DNA of 64,000 nt, taken from contig NZ_CP150269.1 in NCBI RefSeq assembly GCF_037976825.1, positions 579,001 through 643,000 on the forward strand, written 5' to 3'. This DNA is from Paenibacillus sp. FSL K6-1330 (lineage in GTDB: Bacteria > Bacillota > Bacilli > Paenibacillales > Paenibacillaceae). A program made the position numbers and the translations under genes. Under the pieces are notes generated by a model. The model ran no database searches. It was not told where the DNA came from and was given only the letters and a program-made list of their open reading frames with translations. Below are positions 53,321-62,273 of this stretch, piece after piece; the stretch's first letter is position 1; every line of letters starts with the position of its first letter.

Positions 53321-53350
53321 AAGCCTGGCGGCAGCGCCAGGCTTTTTTTT
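53321..53350. terminator. Rho-independent terminator
   Basis: AAGCCTGGCG/CGCCAGGCTT stem and eight T. Lies between convergent genes. Confidence 0.9.
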
Positions 53351-53356
53351 GGATCA

Positions 53357-54073
53357 TTAGTGATACAGGGGAGGGATCGGGATCTCCTTATCGTAGACGG
53401 TGATGTTTAAACGCTTCTGTTCATCGAGTGAAGCGAAGAACACCTGATCGAGCGGAATTCCCCGCTCATCCAGCTGAGTCTCCAGCCATTTCCCGGTAAG
53501 GTTTAATTTTTGGAGGGTGATCGTCTGAATGCGTCCTTCTTTGACGACGGCGTAAGACAGCCCGGAATTCGGCCGTTTTAACTTCAGGTCCTCCAGCGTG
53601 ACGGCGGTCTTCTCCATCTTTTTCAGTATGGATAAGACGCCACTCGGCTCCAATACCGCCATATCGACTTCAGCTATGTCAAATATCTGCTCCTCGCGCA
53701 GCATTTGCAAAATGTTATCGATGGAGTATCTGGCTTTTTTCAAATTCGGATAAATGAACTTCCCGTCTTTAACGACAATCATCGGTTCGAACGTAATCCA
53801 CTTGCCGATGCGCCGGCTCTTCACATGAAGGACAGAGGCTATCTTCTGTAACACGCCGATGGCGACGATCGCGAAGGCGGTATGGATATGTTCGATTTTT
53901 GGATCTGCGATGTCTGCTCCGATCACGGAACCGAGCGACAGGATGATGATGTAGTCAAACACGGGAAGCTCGCCGATGGAACGGCGGCCCATGAATAAGG
54001 TAACGCCCAAGAGCAGCGGGTAGATGGTATAAATTCTTCCAAGCACTAACAGAAGATCTTTGAGGAGTTCCAT
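53357..54073 (-). CDS. DUF421/YetF family membrane protein
   Basis: YetF-like protein (238 aa). Three N-terminal helices (about 5-75; GVTLFMGRRSIGELPVFDYIIILSLG) are followed by two DUF421 cytoplasmic domains (about 90-238; RYSIDNILQMLREEQIFDIAEV, SYAVVKEGRI). Members influence spore germination or stress; no enzyme activity is known. ATG 54073 gives the family N-terminus; the frame runs on to 54343 but this part overlaps the divergent symporter start and has no binding site. Confidence 0.88.
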   Translation of the reverse strand: MELLKDLLLVLGRIYTIYPLLLGVTLFMGRRSIGELPVFDYIIILSLGSVIGADIADPKIEHIHTAFAIVAIGVLQKIASVLHVKSRRIGKWITFEPMIVVKDGKFIYPNLKKARYSIDNILQMLREEQIFDIAEVDMAVLEPSGVLSILKKMEKTAVTLEDLKLKRPNSGLSYAVVKEGRIQTITLQKLNLTGKWLETQLDERGIPLDQVFFASLDEQKRLNITVYDKEIPIPPLYH

Positions 54074-54287
54074 GGCACAGACCCTTTCTGAAAATTTTAC
54101 GGTCTTATTTAGAAGGGTTGGCCGATGCCATGAAAAATATGTATGCTCATCCAATTCTATGATCCCATCGTGGCTATTGTCCGGTTCCGTAGGCGTAATC
54201 AACTTAGCCTTCGCATAGGCAGGTATATTCGTGCCATCCGCAGAATACTGTACAACAAAATCGTCCATGACGGATGGAGGGAAACGG

Positions 54288-55610
54288 ATGAAGCGCAGTT
54301 GGGTGAATTCGCCGTATTCATTTTCGCTTGGCATGTTTGCCATGATGGTCCCGAGCCAGGCGTTCAGCTCCTTTTACATCTTTTTCTACGTCGATACCTT
54401 GGGTCTTGGCATAGGGCTGGCATCCCTGGCACGAACCGTATTTCTGATCTGGGATGCGGTTAACAATCCGCTGATGGGGTATTGGTCGGATCGCACCAAA
54501 ACCCGGCTGGGACGGCGCAGGCCGTGGGTGTTCGGCGCCATTCCGCTGTTCATGCTGACCTTCGTGCTCGTGTTCTCGCCGCCGGAAGGGTTGTCGCAGA
54601 ACGGACTATTTATGTGGTTTTTGGTTGCCCTTATCCTGTACGAAGCTGTTGCAACCGTATTATGGGTCAATTATGGAGCGCTGTTCCCCGAGCTGTTCCG
54701 CGGAGACCGCATCCGGGCGAAGGCCTCGGCCATCCAACAGGGCTACCAGGTCGTGGCACTATTGATCGGTACTGCGTTGACCCCGATTATTTATGACGCC
54801 ATGGGGTTCTCGAATATGGCGATTCTGTACGCACTGCTGTTCGGCGTGTTCATGTTTCTCTGCATGATGAGCGTCCGGGAGCAGGAGGTGTACACCGTAA
54901 GCGAGCCGCTCAAACTTGTCCAAGCGTTCCGCGAAACCTTGCGCAATAAGAAGTTTTGGGTGTTTAACCTCTCCAACTCCTTTGCCCAGACGGTGAATGG
55001 ACTGATAAGCTCGACGATCCCTTTTTATGCAAAGTACGTGCTCAACATCCCGGACAATCAAGTATCGATTCTGCTGGCAGCCGTGTTTGTATCGGTCATT
55101 CCGCTGGTATTCGTCTGGTATTGGATGATCCGAAGAATGGACGGTGTGAGAGCATGGCGGTTGTCGCTCGGCGTGTATGGCCTTTCGGTCATTCCGCTCT
55201 GGTTTGGTTACGATCTGATCAGCGGGATTCTGGCAGGCATCGGCGTTGGGTTCGGTCTGGCGGGATTTCTGGTAACGCCGGCCATGGTTAGCGGCAACAT
55301 CATCGACGAGGATGCGGAGCGGACGGGGCTGCGCAGAGAGGGGATCTATACGGCTGTCAGCGGATTTATTACGCGTTCCAGCGGATTGATATCTGCCCTG
55401 GCATTTTTTGTGGTAGGCATGATATTCGGATATGAAAGCGGTGACAATCCGGGAAGTGATCCGGAATCGACCTTCAGGTATTTGATCAGTGTCGTTCCAT
55501 TGTGCTTGCTGGCTATTTCCTTCCTGTTATCGTTTGCAACCAAAATCGAATTCTCAAAAACTATAGGAGGCGGACACGACCATGGAGCGAAGACTGATCA
55601 TCAACTGTGA
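54288..55610 (+). CDS. GPH-family sugar:cation symporter (MelB-like)
   Basis: Transporter (440 aa) with 12 predicted helices. Family signs are FLIWDAVNNPLMGYWSDRTKTRLGRRRPW (motif around residues 45-75) and the loop WVNYGALFPELFRGDRIRAKASA. It imports glycosides, pentosides or hexuronides with Na+ or H+. GGAGGG before ATG 54288. It overlaps the deacetylase gene by 29 bp, so both likely act on the same acetylated sugar (inference). Confidence 0.9.
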   Translation: MKRSWVNSPYSFSLGMFAMMVPSQAFSSFYIFFYVDTLGLGIGLASLARTVFLIWDAVNNPLMGYWSDRTKTRLGRRRPWVFGAIPLFMLTFVLVFSPPEGLSQNGLFMWFLVALILYEAVATVLWVNYGALFPELFRGDRIRAKASAIQQGYQVVALLIGTALTPIIYDAMGFSNMAILYALLFGVFMFLCMMSVREQEVYTVSEPLKLVQAFRETLRNKKFWVFNLSNSFAQTVNGLISSTIPFYAKYVLNIPDNQVSILLAAVFVSVIPLVFVWYWMIRRMDGVRAWRLSLGVYGLSVIPLWFGYDLISGILAGIGVGFGLAGFLVTPAMVSGNIIDEDAERTGLRREGIYTAVSGFITRSSGLISALAFFVVGMIFGYESGDNPGSDPESTFRYLISVVPLCLLAISFLLSFATKIEFSKTIGGGHDHGAKTDHQL

Positions 55611-56499
55611 CGATTTCGGGCAAAGCAAGGCCATGAATGAGGCGATTCGCCATCTGCTGGAGGAGAACAAAGTCTCCTCGGCAACCATCATGACCGTGGC
55701 TCCCGGCTTTGAAGAGGCGGCCTCCTGGGCCGCACGCCGACGCCAATCCAATGTGGGGCTGCATCTGACCTTGACGAGCGAATTTGAGGCTCTGCGATGG
55801 CGCAGCTTGACGGGGCACTCCTCCCTTCATGACGCCAGCGGTCATCAATACCGGACCGTTCCGGAGTTTGAACGGGGGGCAGAGACAGGCGCCGTGTTAA
55901 AAGAGCTTGAGGCGCAGTACCGGCTGGCGAGCAAGGCCGGCATTCGGATCAGTCATGTGGATAATCATATGGGCAGCCTGTACGGGATGGAAACGGGGCG
56001 AAGCCTCATTCCGCAGATGCTGTGGAAGACTTCGCGTTGGCGCCTCCCCGCACGATTGTTCCGCTATATCTACCCGGAGGATCCGCTGCTCAGCTCGCTG
56101 CCGAATATCGAGCGTCCGGTTGCGCTCGCCTCAGGCCTTGCTGATACGTTTGGCGTGCCAATCCCGGATTATCTGCTCTCGCATCCGTTTCCTGTTGTCG
56201 AGGGAGAGACCTACGACAGCTTCAAGCAATCACTCATCGATAAGCTGTACAGACTTCCTGAAGGAGTCAGCGAAACCTATGTCCATCCAGGAGCGGAAGA
56301 TGAATGGATGCTGGCGAATATTCCAAATTGGGAGAAGCGGGTATGGGAGTATCGGCTGCTGTTCGATGACGATTTTGCTTACGGACTACGGGATGCCAAA
56401 GTGATCCTGACGGATTACCGCTATGTGGAAGAGCACTTAAAGCGGCCCCGCGTGCGCTCGGCTGTTAAGCTGATGAAGGTCATGACGAAAAAATCGTGA
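55582..56499 (+). CDS. YdjC/ChbG family carbohydrate deacetylase
   Basis: Metal-dependent deacetylase fold (305 aa). Residues Asp10-Asp11 (NCDDFG), His61 (GLHLTL) and His125/His129 (SHVDNHMG) form the metal site, and His near 235 (YVHPGAED) completes it. ChbG removes an acetyl group from chitobiose-type oligosaccharides. AGGAGG lies within the end of the symporter gene. A terminator-like hairpin (56519-56552) follows. Confidence 0.9.
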   Translation: MERRLIINCDDFGQSKAMNEAIRHLLEENKVSSATIMTVAPGFEEAASWAARRRQSNVGLHLTLTSEFEALRWRSLTGHSSLHDASGHQYRTVPEFERGAETGAVLKELEAQYRLASKAGIRISHVDNHMGSLYGMETGRSLIPQMLWKTSRWRLPARLFRYIYPEDPLLSSLPNIERPVALASGLADTFGVPIPDYLLSHPFPVVEGETYDSFKQSLIDKLYRLPEGVSETYVHPGAEDEWMLANIPNWEKRVWEYRLLFDDDFAYGLRDAKVILTDYRYVEEHLKRPRVRSAVKLMKVMTKKS

Positions 56500-56518
56500 T
56501 ATAGGCCTATACAGAAGA

Positions 56519-56555
56519 ACAACCCCTGCCGCGGCACCGGCAAGGGTTGTTTGTG
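56519..56555. terminator. Terminator hairpin
   Basis: ACAACCC..TGCCG pairs with CCGGCA..GGGTTGT, followed by TTGTGCTTT. Lies between convergent genes. Confidence 0.65.
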
Positions 56556-56602
56556 CTTTAAGTAGGATCGGCTTGCGCCGACATATGCTGCTCCGTATAA
56601 CC

Positions 56603-57340
56603 TTACTTCGCTTCAGCTTCCAGCTTGGCGATCTGTTCCTTGTATTGGTCCAGCAATTTCGTCAGCGCCTTTTTGATAGAGTCGGAGTCCTTGGAATCCA
56701 CCGCTTTGAAGAGATCGATTTTGGCATGGATGAACGCCAGATCCTCCTCGTTGATCTTCACTTCCAAACTTGCTGCATCACTGATCTTCACTGCCGCGAA
56801 ACTTGCTGCCTCGCCTTGGATCACGTCGTATTTCACTTCACCGGACTCTGCATTCACCATTTCGGCCCTTTCCAGCGTTATGCCTTCAAGTGGCCTGATA
56901 ACGTCCTTAATCTGGGTTGCTTTGAATTCCTTGATGTCCCCGCTGTCTATTAATTCCTGGATATCTTTTGCCGGAGAAGTCTTCATAGCAACGGAAACCT
57001 CGAATTCGCCTTCAGCCACTACCGGCTTCATCTCTCCGGCAACTGCAGTTGTAGCGTCGGAGAAAAAGAATGCTCCCTCAGCTCCCTCAGCTCCGGCAAG
57101 CTTGCCGTACTTCTCAAGCGTCTCCTTCCAATCCTGTACCGTTTCCGGTGCGTGTTTCTCAGCCAATTCCAGCGGATTCGGCAGAATGGAGATGGTTGCA
57201 GTAGTTTTAAGAGGCGCGCTTTTGCCTGTTTGACCCGGTACGTCACTTGGGGTATCAGCACCAGAGGCATGTACGGGCAGGGCGGCTGATCCCAGCAGGG
57301 CAGCGGATAGGGCAAGTTTACCAAACAGTTTGTGTTTCAT
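56603..57340 (-). CDS. Secreted hypothetical protein
   Basis: A 245-residue secreted protein with a signal peptide about 1-26 (KLALSAALLGSAALPVHA). The mature part is acidic and mostly helical (ELAEKHAPETVQDWKETLEKYG, ending in a lysine/glutamate-rich helix). No family recognised. ATG 57340 follows AAGGAG; the frame runs on to 57496 without a binding site. It is divergent from the OmpR-type pair at 57501, which may control it. Confidence 0.8.
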   Translation of the reverse strand: MKHKLFGKLALSAALLGSAALPVHASGADTPSDVPGQTGKSAPLKTTATISILPNPLELAEKHAPETVQDWKETLEKYGKLAGAEGAEGAFFFSDATTAVAGEMKPVVAEGEFEVSVAMKTSPAKDIQELIDSGDIKEFKATQIKDVIRPLEGITLERAEMVNAESGEVKYDVIQGEAASFAAVKISDAASLEVKINEEDLAFIHAKIDLFKAVDSKDSDSIKKALTKLLDQYKEQIAKLEAEAK

Positions 57341-57500
57341 CGTATAACACTCCTTATCGGGTTGGTTTGTCTTACAGTACCCAGTGTACGAATCAGCATT
57401 GGCAGAACATTGGTGTATTTGTGGAAAAATAATGGCATTCCCCTTCATCATCCCGGAGCTTGGTATACTGGGAGGAGACGAAGCTCGGAGGTACATGGAT

Positions 57501-58220
57501 ATGAACCAAAATTATCTCATCGCCGTGATTGACGATGATCAGCATATACGAAATTTAGTGGAGGCTTATTTGCGCAAGGAAGGCTATCGAACCGTGGGCC
57601 TTGGCACGGCTGAGGAAGGGTGGGAGATGTGGAGAACGAACCCGCCGGATATGTGGGTGCTGGATATTATGCTGCCCGGCATGGACGGTTTCGAATTGTG
57701 CCGGCGGATCCGTGCGGAAGCCGAGGTCCCGATCATCATGATCTCTGCCAAGGATAGCGAAGTGGATAAAATACTGGGGCTTGAGCTGGGAAGCGACGAC
57801 TATATGGTCAAGCCATTCAGTCCCCGCGAGCTGGTTGCCCGAATCAAACGGCAGCTAAATCGATGGTACAAATTCAATCAGGCGGAGAGCGTTCCGCGGC
57901 TTGCGGCCGCTTCCCCGGAGCTTAGCAATGGACGGCTTCAGTTAATGCTGGAGGAGCGGCGCGTATTCTGGAACGGGGAAGAAGTGGATATGACGAACAA
58001 GGAATTCGAGATGCTAAAAGTGTTTGCCGAGCATCCGAACCGTGCGTTTACGAGGGACGAACTGCTGACCTCCGTATGGGGGGACGACTATTTTGGAAGC
58101 GACCGGGCGGTCGACCATCTCATCAAACGGCTGCGAAAGAAAGTGGAGCAGCTGCCGATCGAGGCGATATGGGGACATGGATACCGAATGAGAACGGATG
58201 GGGAGGAAACGTTGATATGA
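57501..58220 (+). CDS. OmpR family response regulator
   Basis: Response regulator (239 aa). Receiver 1-118 with AVIDDDQ and phospho-acceptor Asp55 in VLDIMLPGMDG, Lys in VKPFSP. C-terminal winged helix about 145-235 (DMTNKEFEMLKVFAEHPNRAFTRDELL, DRAVDHLIKRLRKKV). GGAGGT lies 8 bases before ATG 57501, and only 2 before ATG 57495. The stop overlaps the kinase ATG (ATGA). Confidence 0.93.
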   Translation: MNQNYLIAVIDDDQHIRNLVEAYLRKEGYRTVGLGTAEEGWEMWRTNPPDMWVLDIMLPGMDGFELCRRIRAEAEVPIIMISAKDSEVDKILGLELGSDDYMVKPFSPRELVARIKRQLNRWYKFNQAESVPRLAAASPELSNGRLQLMLEERRVFWNGEEVDMTNKEFEMLKVFAEHPNRAFTRDELLTSVWGDDYFGSDRAVDHLIKRLRKKVEQLPIEAIWGHGYRMRTDGEETLI

Positions 58221-59581
58221 AGCTGGTGCATCAGATCAATCTTGCTTTTGCTTTATCGCTAATACTCGTGCTTTCCGTTACGGCCGTTGTCATTCATTAC
58301 GTACTGCTGGATCACTTTATCGGTACGCAGCGCAAGGACATGCAGTCCATCGGTGCCGAGCTGACGGCAAAACTCGAAACCGCCGCCGCCCAGCGTATCC
58401 CTATTGAGAGTGCGCCTTTGGCCGTTAGCGGATTGACTTCGACACAGATTGCGGATGTAGGCGTAATCATTCAGGATGACGAAGGGAAGGTGGTCAGCTC
58501 GATTCCGGTAACTCCCGCCGCTCAGTTCATGGTAAGTCCGGCGATCGGTCCGGACATTGTGGCTACGTTCTCATCCGCAGCGGGGAGCGGGCAATTCCTC
58601 ACCGAGGTGACGGCGGTTCCCCAAGGGACGATGACGCTGATCACTCCGATCAGCAAGATCAAGGCTATTGAGCAGGCGCTGATGGGGCGTTTGATGCTCG
58701 TGTTTGCGGTGGGGGGCGTAATTATGGTGATCTTAAGCCTGTTCATTACCAAGAGGCTGATTAAGCCGCTTATGCATCTGCGCGAAGAATTGAAGAAGGT
58801 GAAGGAGCGCCAGTTCTCCGAAGTCCGGCGTGTGTCCGCAAGCGGGGAGATCGGCGCAGTTGCAGAGTCCGTCTACGAAATGGCGGGTGAGCTGGAGCGG
58901 TACAACCATGTGCAGAAGCAATTTTTCCAGAATGCCTCCCACGAGCTAAAGTCGCCGCTCATGTCCATATCCGGCTATGCGGAGGGAATTCGGGACGGCG
59001 TATTCGAAGGGGAGGATATCCGCAAAGGGCTGGATATCATTATGAGCGAAAGCAGCCGGATGAGAAATATCGTGACCGAGATGACGCTGCTCGCTAAACT
59101 GGACAGTGAAGATGATATATTCAAGGCGACAGAAGTGAATTTGAGGGAGCTCGTGGAAGAGACGATCGAAAGAGTCAATCCTCTCCTGGTGAAAAAAGGA
59201 CTGTTCGTGCATCCTTCCTATGGAGATGATGAATCGTTAATGGTGTATGCCGACCGGGATAAGCTGCTGCAAGCACTGCTGAACATCGTTTCGAATGGAG
59301 CAAGGCACGCAAGCAAGCACATCTACATTCAAGCGGCCATCCAGAAAGGCCAAGTCGTGCTCACCGTTTCCGATGATGGCGAAGGCATATCCGAGGAGCT
59401 GCTTCCGTATTTGTTCCACCGTTTCGTGAAGGGCAAGAACGGGGAATCCGGCCTGGGCTTGGCGATTGCCCGCGCCATTGTGGAACGCTGCGGAGGTCTG
59501 ATCACGGCAGGGAATCGCACAGAGGGAGGGGCCGTCATCTCGGTAGGATTCCCTCCGTATAGGAAGACCAGCATGGTCTAA
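58217..59581 (+). CDS. HisKA sensor histidine kinase
   Basis: Membrane kinase (454 aa): helix 1 about 8-33, extracytoplasmic sensor about 34-160, helix 2 about 160-182, HAMP, HisKA with phospho-acceptor His242 (NASHELKSPLMSI), and HATPase (SDDGEGISEELL, SGLGLAIARAIVE). GGGAGG before ATG 58217, coupled to the regulator. The stimulus is unknown; the divergent secreted protein is a candidate target. Confidence 0.92.
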   Translation: MKLVHQINLAFALSLILVLSVTAVVIHYVLLDHFIGTQRKDMQSIGAELTAKLETAAAQRIPIESAPLAVSGLTSTQIADVGVIIQDDEGKVVSSIPVTPAAQFMVSPAIGPDIVATFSSAAGSGQFLTEVTAVPQGTMTLITPISKIKAIEQALMGRLMLVFAVGGVIMVILSLFITKRLIKPLMHLREELKKVKERQFSEVRRVSASGEIGAVAESVYEMAGELERYNHVQKQFFQNASHELKSPLMSISGYAEGIRDGVFEGEDIRKGLDIIMSESSRMRNIVTEMTLLAKLDSEDDIFKATEVNLRELVEETIERVNPLLVKKGLFVHPSYGDDESLMVYADRDKLLQALLNIVSNGARHASKHIYIQAAIQKGQVVLTVSDDGEGISEELLPYLFHRFVKGKNGESGLGLAIARAIVERCGGLITAGNRTEGGAVISVGFPPYRKTSMV

Positions 59582-59630
59582 TTCATGTGTGCCCCAATCA
59601 ATCTTCACGAATGAAAGCTCACGATGGGGT

Positions 59631-59680
59631 AAGAGGGACTTTTTTGGGTATTTATACTTAAAGGAAGTCTCTTTTTTTGC
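59631..59680 (+). terminator. Terminator-like hairpin
   Basis: AGAGGGACTT pairs partly with AAGTCTCT, followed by seven T. Ends the two-component operon. Confidence 0.6.
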
Positions 59681-59798
59681 GCATTCGCACATATCAATCA
59701 ATATTCTCTAACAAAACGCGTAAGCTATAGAGGATTTCACGTGGGAAGGCAGAATTCTGTATATATCCGGGCAAGCTGGATGATAACAGGTGACAAGC

Positions 59799-61259
59799 AT
59801 GATACAAAATAATCAAAAGGCGATGGTGATGTTGTCCATGGATATGCAGTATCGAATTGAAAAAGATTTTCTGGGGGAAAAACAGCTTCCTGTAGAAGCC
59901 TATTACGGCATTAATACGGTTAGGGCGGTAGAGAACTTTCCGATCAGCGGGGTACCCATTCATGCAGAATTGATTTCTGCACTGGGCGAGGTTAAGAAAG
60001 CCGCGGCGCTGGCGAACATGGAGCTTGGCCTGCTGCCGAAAAAGATAGGCAGTGCCATTATAGAGGCGGCAGACGAGATCATCGCGGGCAATCTCCGTTC
60101 CGAATTCATTGTCGATTCCATCCAGGGCGGAGCAGGCACTTCGATCAATATGAATATGAATGAGGTCTTGGCGAACCGAGCGCTGGAGATTTTGGGAAAA
60201 CAGAAGGCCGAGTATTTCTACTGTAATCCTAATAATCATGTCAATATGTCGCAATCTACGAACGATGCCATTCCGACGGCGATCCGCATTGCGTCTTACC
60301 GTCTGACACAGGATCTGCTTGAGGTGTTCCGGACCTTGGTTGCCGGCATTCAGGAGAAGGCCAAGGAATTTGACGATGTCATCAAGATGGGGCGCACACA
60401 TCTGCAGGATGCGGTACCGATTCGACTCGGACAAGAGTTCGGGGCTTATGCCAATGTTCTGACGCGTGACATCAATCGCATCGAGCGGGCGGCGCAAGGT
60501 TTGTTAGTCGTTAATATGGGGGCGACGGCCGTAGGTACGGGGCTTAATGCAACGCCTGACTATATGCACAGCGTTGTTCAGCATTTGATTGAGCAGACAG
60601 GCTTCTCCTTGAAGCAAGCCGAAGATTTGGTCGATGCCACCCAGAACACCGACGCGTATATGGAATTGTCGGCTGCGCTCAAAGTGTGTGCCGTGAACTT
60701 CTCGAAAATGTGCAACGATATCCGCTTGATGGCTTCCGGCCCGAGAGCGGGCTTGAACGAATTGAACGTACCGGCGAGACAACCGGGTTCGTCGATTATG
60801 CCGGGCAAGGTCAATCCGGTGATGGCCGAGGTCATGAACCAGGTGTCGTTTCAAGTTATCGGCAATGACCATACGATCAGTTTGGCATGCGAAGCCGGGC
60901 AATTCGAACTTAACGTCATGGTTCCGGTCGCAGCGAACAACTTGATGCATTCCCTCAAAATTCTGAAGAACGGTATGGATGTGTTCTACAAGAATCTGAT
61001 GGTCGATCTTACAGCGAATAAGGAACGCTGCAAGTACTTCGTGGATAACAGCTACGGCATTATTACGGCGTTGAACCCGCATCTGGGTTATGACGTAGCC
61101 TCCAGACTGGTGAAGGAAGCCCAGAAGACAGGCCAAAGCATCAAGGAGATTATTCTGGAGCAAGGTCTTTTGACAGAGGAACAGATACAGGTCATCCTGG
61201 ACCCTTACCATATGACATCCCCAGGCATTGCCGGAGAAGAGTTTCTGCTAAACCAATAA
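59799..61259 (+). CDS. aspA: Aspartate ammonia-lyase (aspartase)
   Basis: Cytoplasmic aspartase (486 aa) turning L-aspartate into fumarate and ammonia. It has YRIEKDFLGEKQLPVEAYYGINTVRAVENFPISG at the N-terminus, the conserved TNDAIPTA and GRTHLQDAVPI segments, and the fumarase/aspartase signature GSSIMPGKVNPV at about 328-340. This N-terminal form separates it from fumarase C. Starts GTG 59790, ATG 59799 and ATG 59823 are possible; 59799 has AACAGGTGA 8 bases upstream. No ansA or transporter nearby. Terminator follows. Confidence 0.93.
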   Translation: MIQNNQKAMVMLSMDMQYRIEKDFLGEKQLPVEAYYGINTVRAVENFPISGVPIHAELISALGEVKKAAALANMELGLLPKKIGSAIIEAADEIIAGNLRSEFIVDSIQGGAGTSINMNMNEVLANRALEILGKQKAEYFYCNPNNHVNMSQSTNDAIPTAIRIASYRLTQDLLEVFRTLVAGIQEKAKEFDDVIKMGRTHLQDAVPIRLGQEFGAYANVLTRDINRIERAAQGLLVVNMGATAVGTGLNATPDYMHSVVQHLIEQTGFSLKQAEDLVDATQNTDAYMELSAALKVCAVNFSKMCNDIRLMASGPRAGLNELNVPARQPGSSIMPGKVNPVMAEVMNQVSFQVIGNDHTISLACEAGQFELNVMVPVAANNLMHSLKILKNGMDVFYKNLMVDLTANKERCKYFVDNSYGIITALNPHLGYDVASRLVKEAQKTGQSIKEIILEQGLLTEEQIQVILDPYHMTSPGIAGEEFLLNQ

Positions 61260-61285
61260 GGTGTACCCTTGTTTTATCGATACAA

Positions 61286-61324
61286 AGAGCCGACTAAGAT
61301 GTAGATCTTGGTCGGCTTTTTTTG
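61286..61324 (+). terminator. Rho-independent terminator
   Basis: AGCCGACTAAGA pairs with TCTTGGTCGGCT, followed by eight T. Ends aspA. Confidence 0.88.
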
Positions 61325-61424
61325 CGTTGTCGGTTATCTCGAATTGATGACATAGATAAGGTTTGTAAACCGTTTGAATCCGGTCGCAAGATGTTACCGG
61401 CAGGATAAGGGTGGTGTGTTGGTA

Positions 61425-62036
61425 TTATGGATTGTTGAGTGCGTCTATAAGGGAGGCGATGACGTTCTTCTCGCGATCATCCAGCCCCTTATTCGTTTGC
61501 CATGGTTCGAGCTCTTGTTTCACCTGTGAAACATCCTGGTAACCAAGATGGTAAGCAATACTGGAAATGACACTTTGCCTGTTAGCATCGTCACTCAAAT
61601 CAGCGAGTGCTTGAACCACGCCTTCCGTGTCTTTGGTAAACAATTCTCCTGCGATGGCGGCATATTGCTCGGCAGAGGCGCCGTCGAGATTTGTTGTTGC
61701 CAGGAACAGGCTTCTGTAATGCTCGGGTGTGATAAGGGAGCGGTAGGTATACAGCAGCTCAAGAGTCGCCAATGTTTGGCTATTACTCAGGCGGTTATAT
61801 TCTGCCCAGTCTATGCCTTCCAATTGAGCAAGCATGTTCGTGACTTTATTCTCGGTACTCATGTCCTCCCCTTTATATAATGAAAATACGTTCTCCGCCG
61901 GACTGTTGTGGTCAATCACTGCAGTTGTCGCAGGTTCGGATGATGAAGTCGGCGCTTCAGCTTGATTGCTCGAGCAGGCTGTTACAAGAAATAGAACGGC
62001 CATGAGGAATAGGTAAGCAATATTGGGTTTGAACAT
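61425..62036 (-). CDS. Lipoprotein, unrecognised
   Basis: A 203-residue lipoprotein with signal ending FLVTAC, lipidated Cys21, followed by a Ser/Thr/Pro linker (22-45) and a helical domain (about 60-203; QTLATLELLYTYRSLITPEHY, SVISSIAYHLGYQDV). No family recognised. GGAGATG-type site before the ATG at 62036. Monocistronic, convergent with aspA. Confidence 0.8.
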   Translation of the reverse strand: MFKPNIAYLFLMAVLFLVTACSSNQAEAPTSSSEPATTAVIDHNSPAENVFSLYKGEDMSTENKVTNMLAQLEGIDWAEYNRLSNSQTLATLELLYTYRSLITPEHYRSLFLATTNLDGASAEQYAAIAGELFTKDTEGVVQALADLSDDANRQSVISSIAYHLGYQDVSQVKQELEPWQTNKGLDDREKNVIASLIDALNNP

Positions 62037-62193
62037 GGATTCTCATCTCCTTTACATCCTAAACGGATATTTCCTGTAAAGAGTTACATAACGGGAGAAG
62101 AATAAAAGAATATGTTTCCAAAGTTCTGCTTATCCCGTATATATTCATAAATGTTAAGATGAAGGCTGCCAGTTCACTTTCTATTAAGTTTAC

Positions 62194-62212
62194 CGGCAGG
62201 CTCCATCTGCCG
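62194..62212 (+). promoter_or_regulatory. Hairpin upstream of PAS kinase gene
   Basis: CGGCAG/CTGCCG with a 7-base loop, inside the 237-bp intergenic region. No T run. Possibly an operator or attenuator. Confidence 0.3.
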
Positions 62213-62273
62213 ATAAAAGTGATAGAATAAACGTTAGGTTACATTAAAGTGGCAGTATGATAAAAAGGGGTAT

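Noticed and set aside
54074..54343. N-terminal extension of the DUF421 frame
   Set aside because: It overlaps the start and ribosome binding site of the divergent symporter, has no binding site itself, and DUF421 proteins begin at the ATG at 54073.
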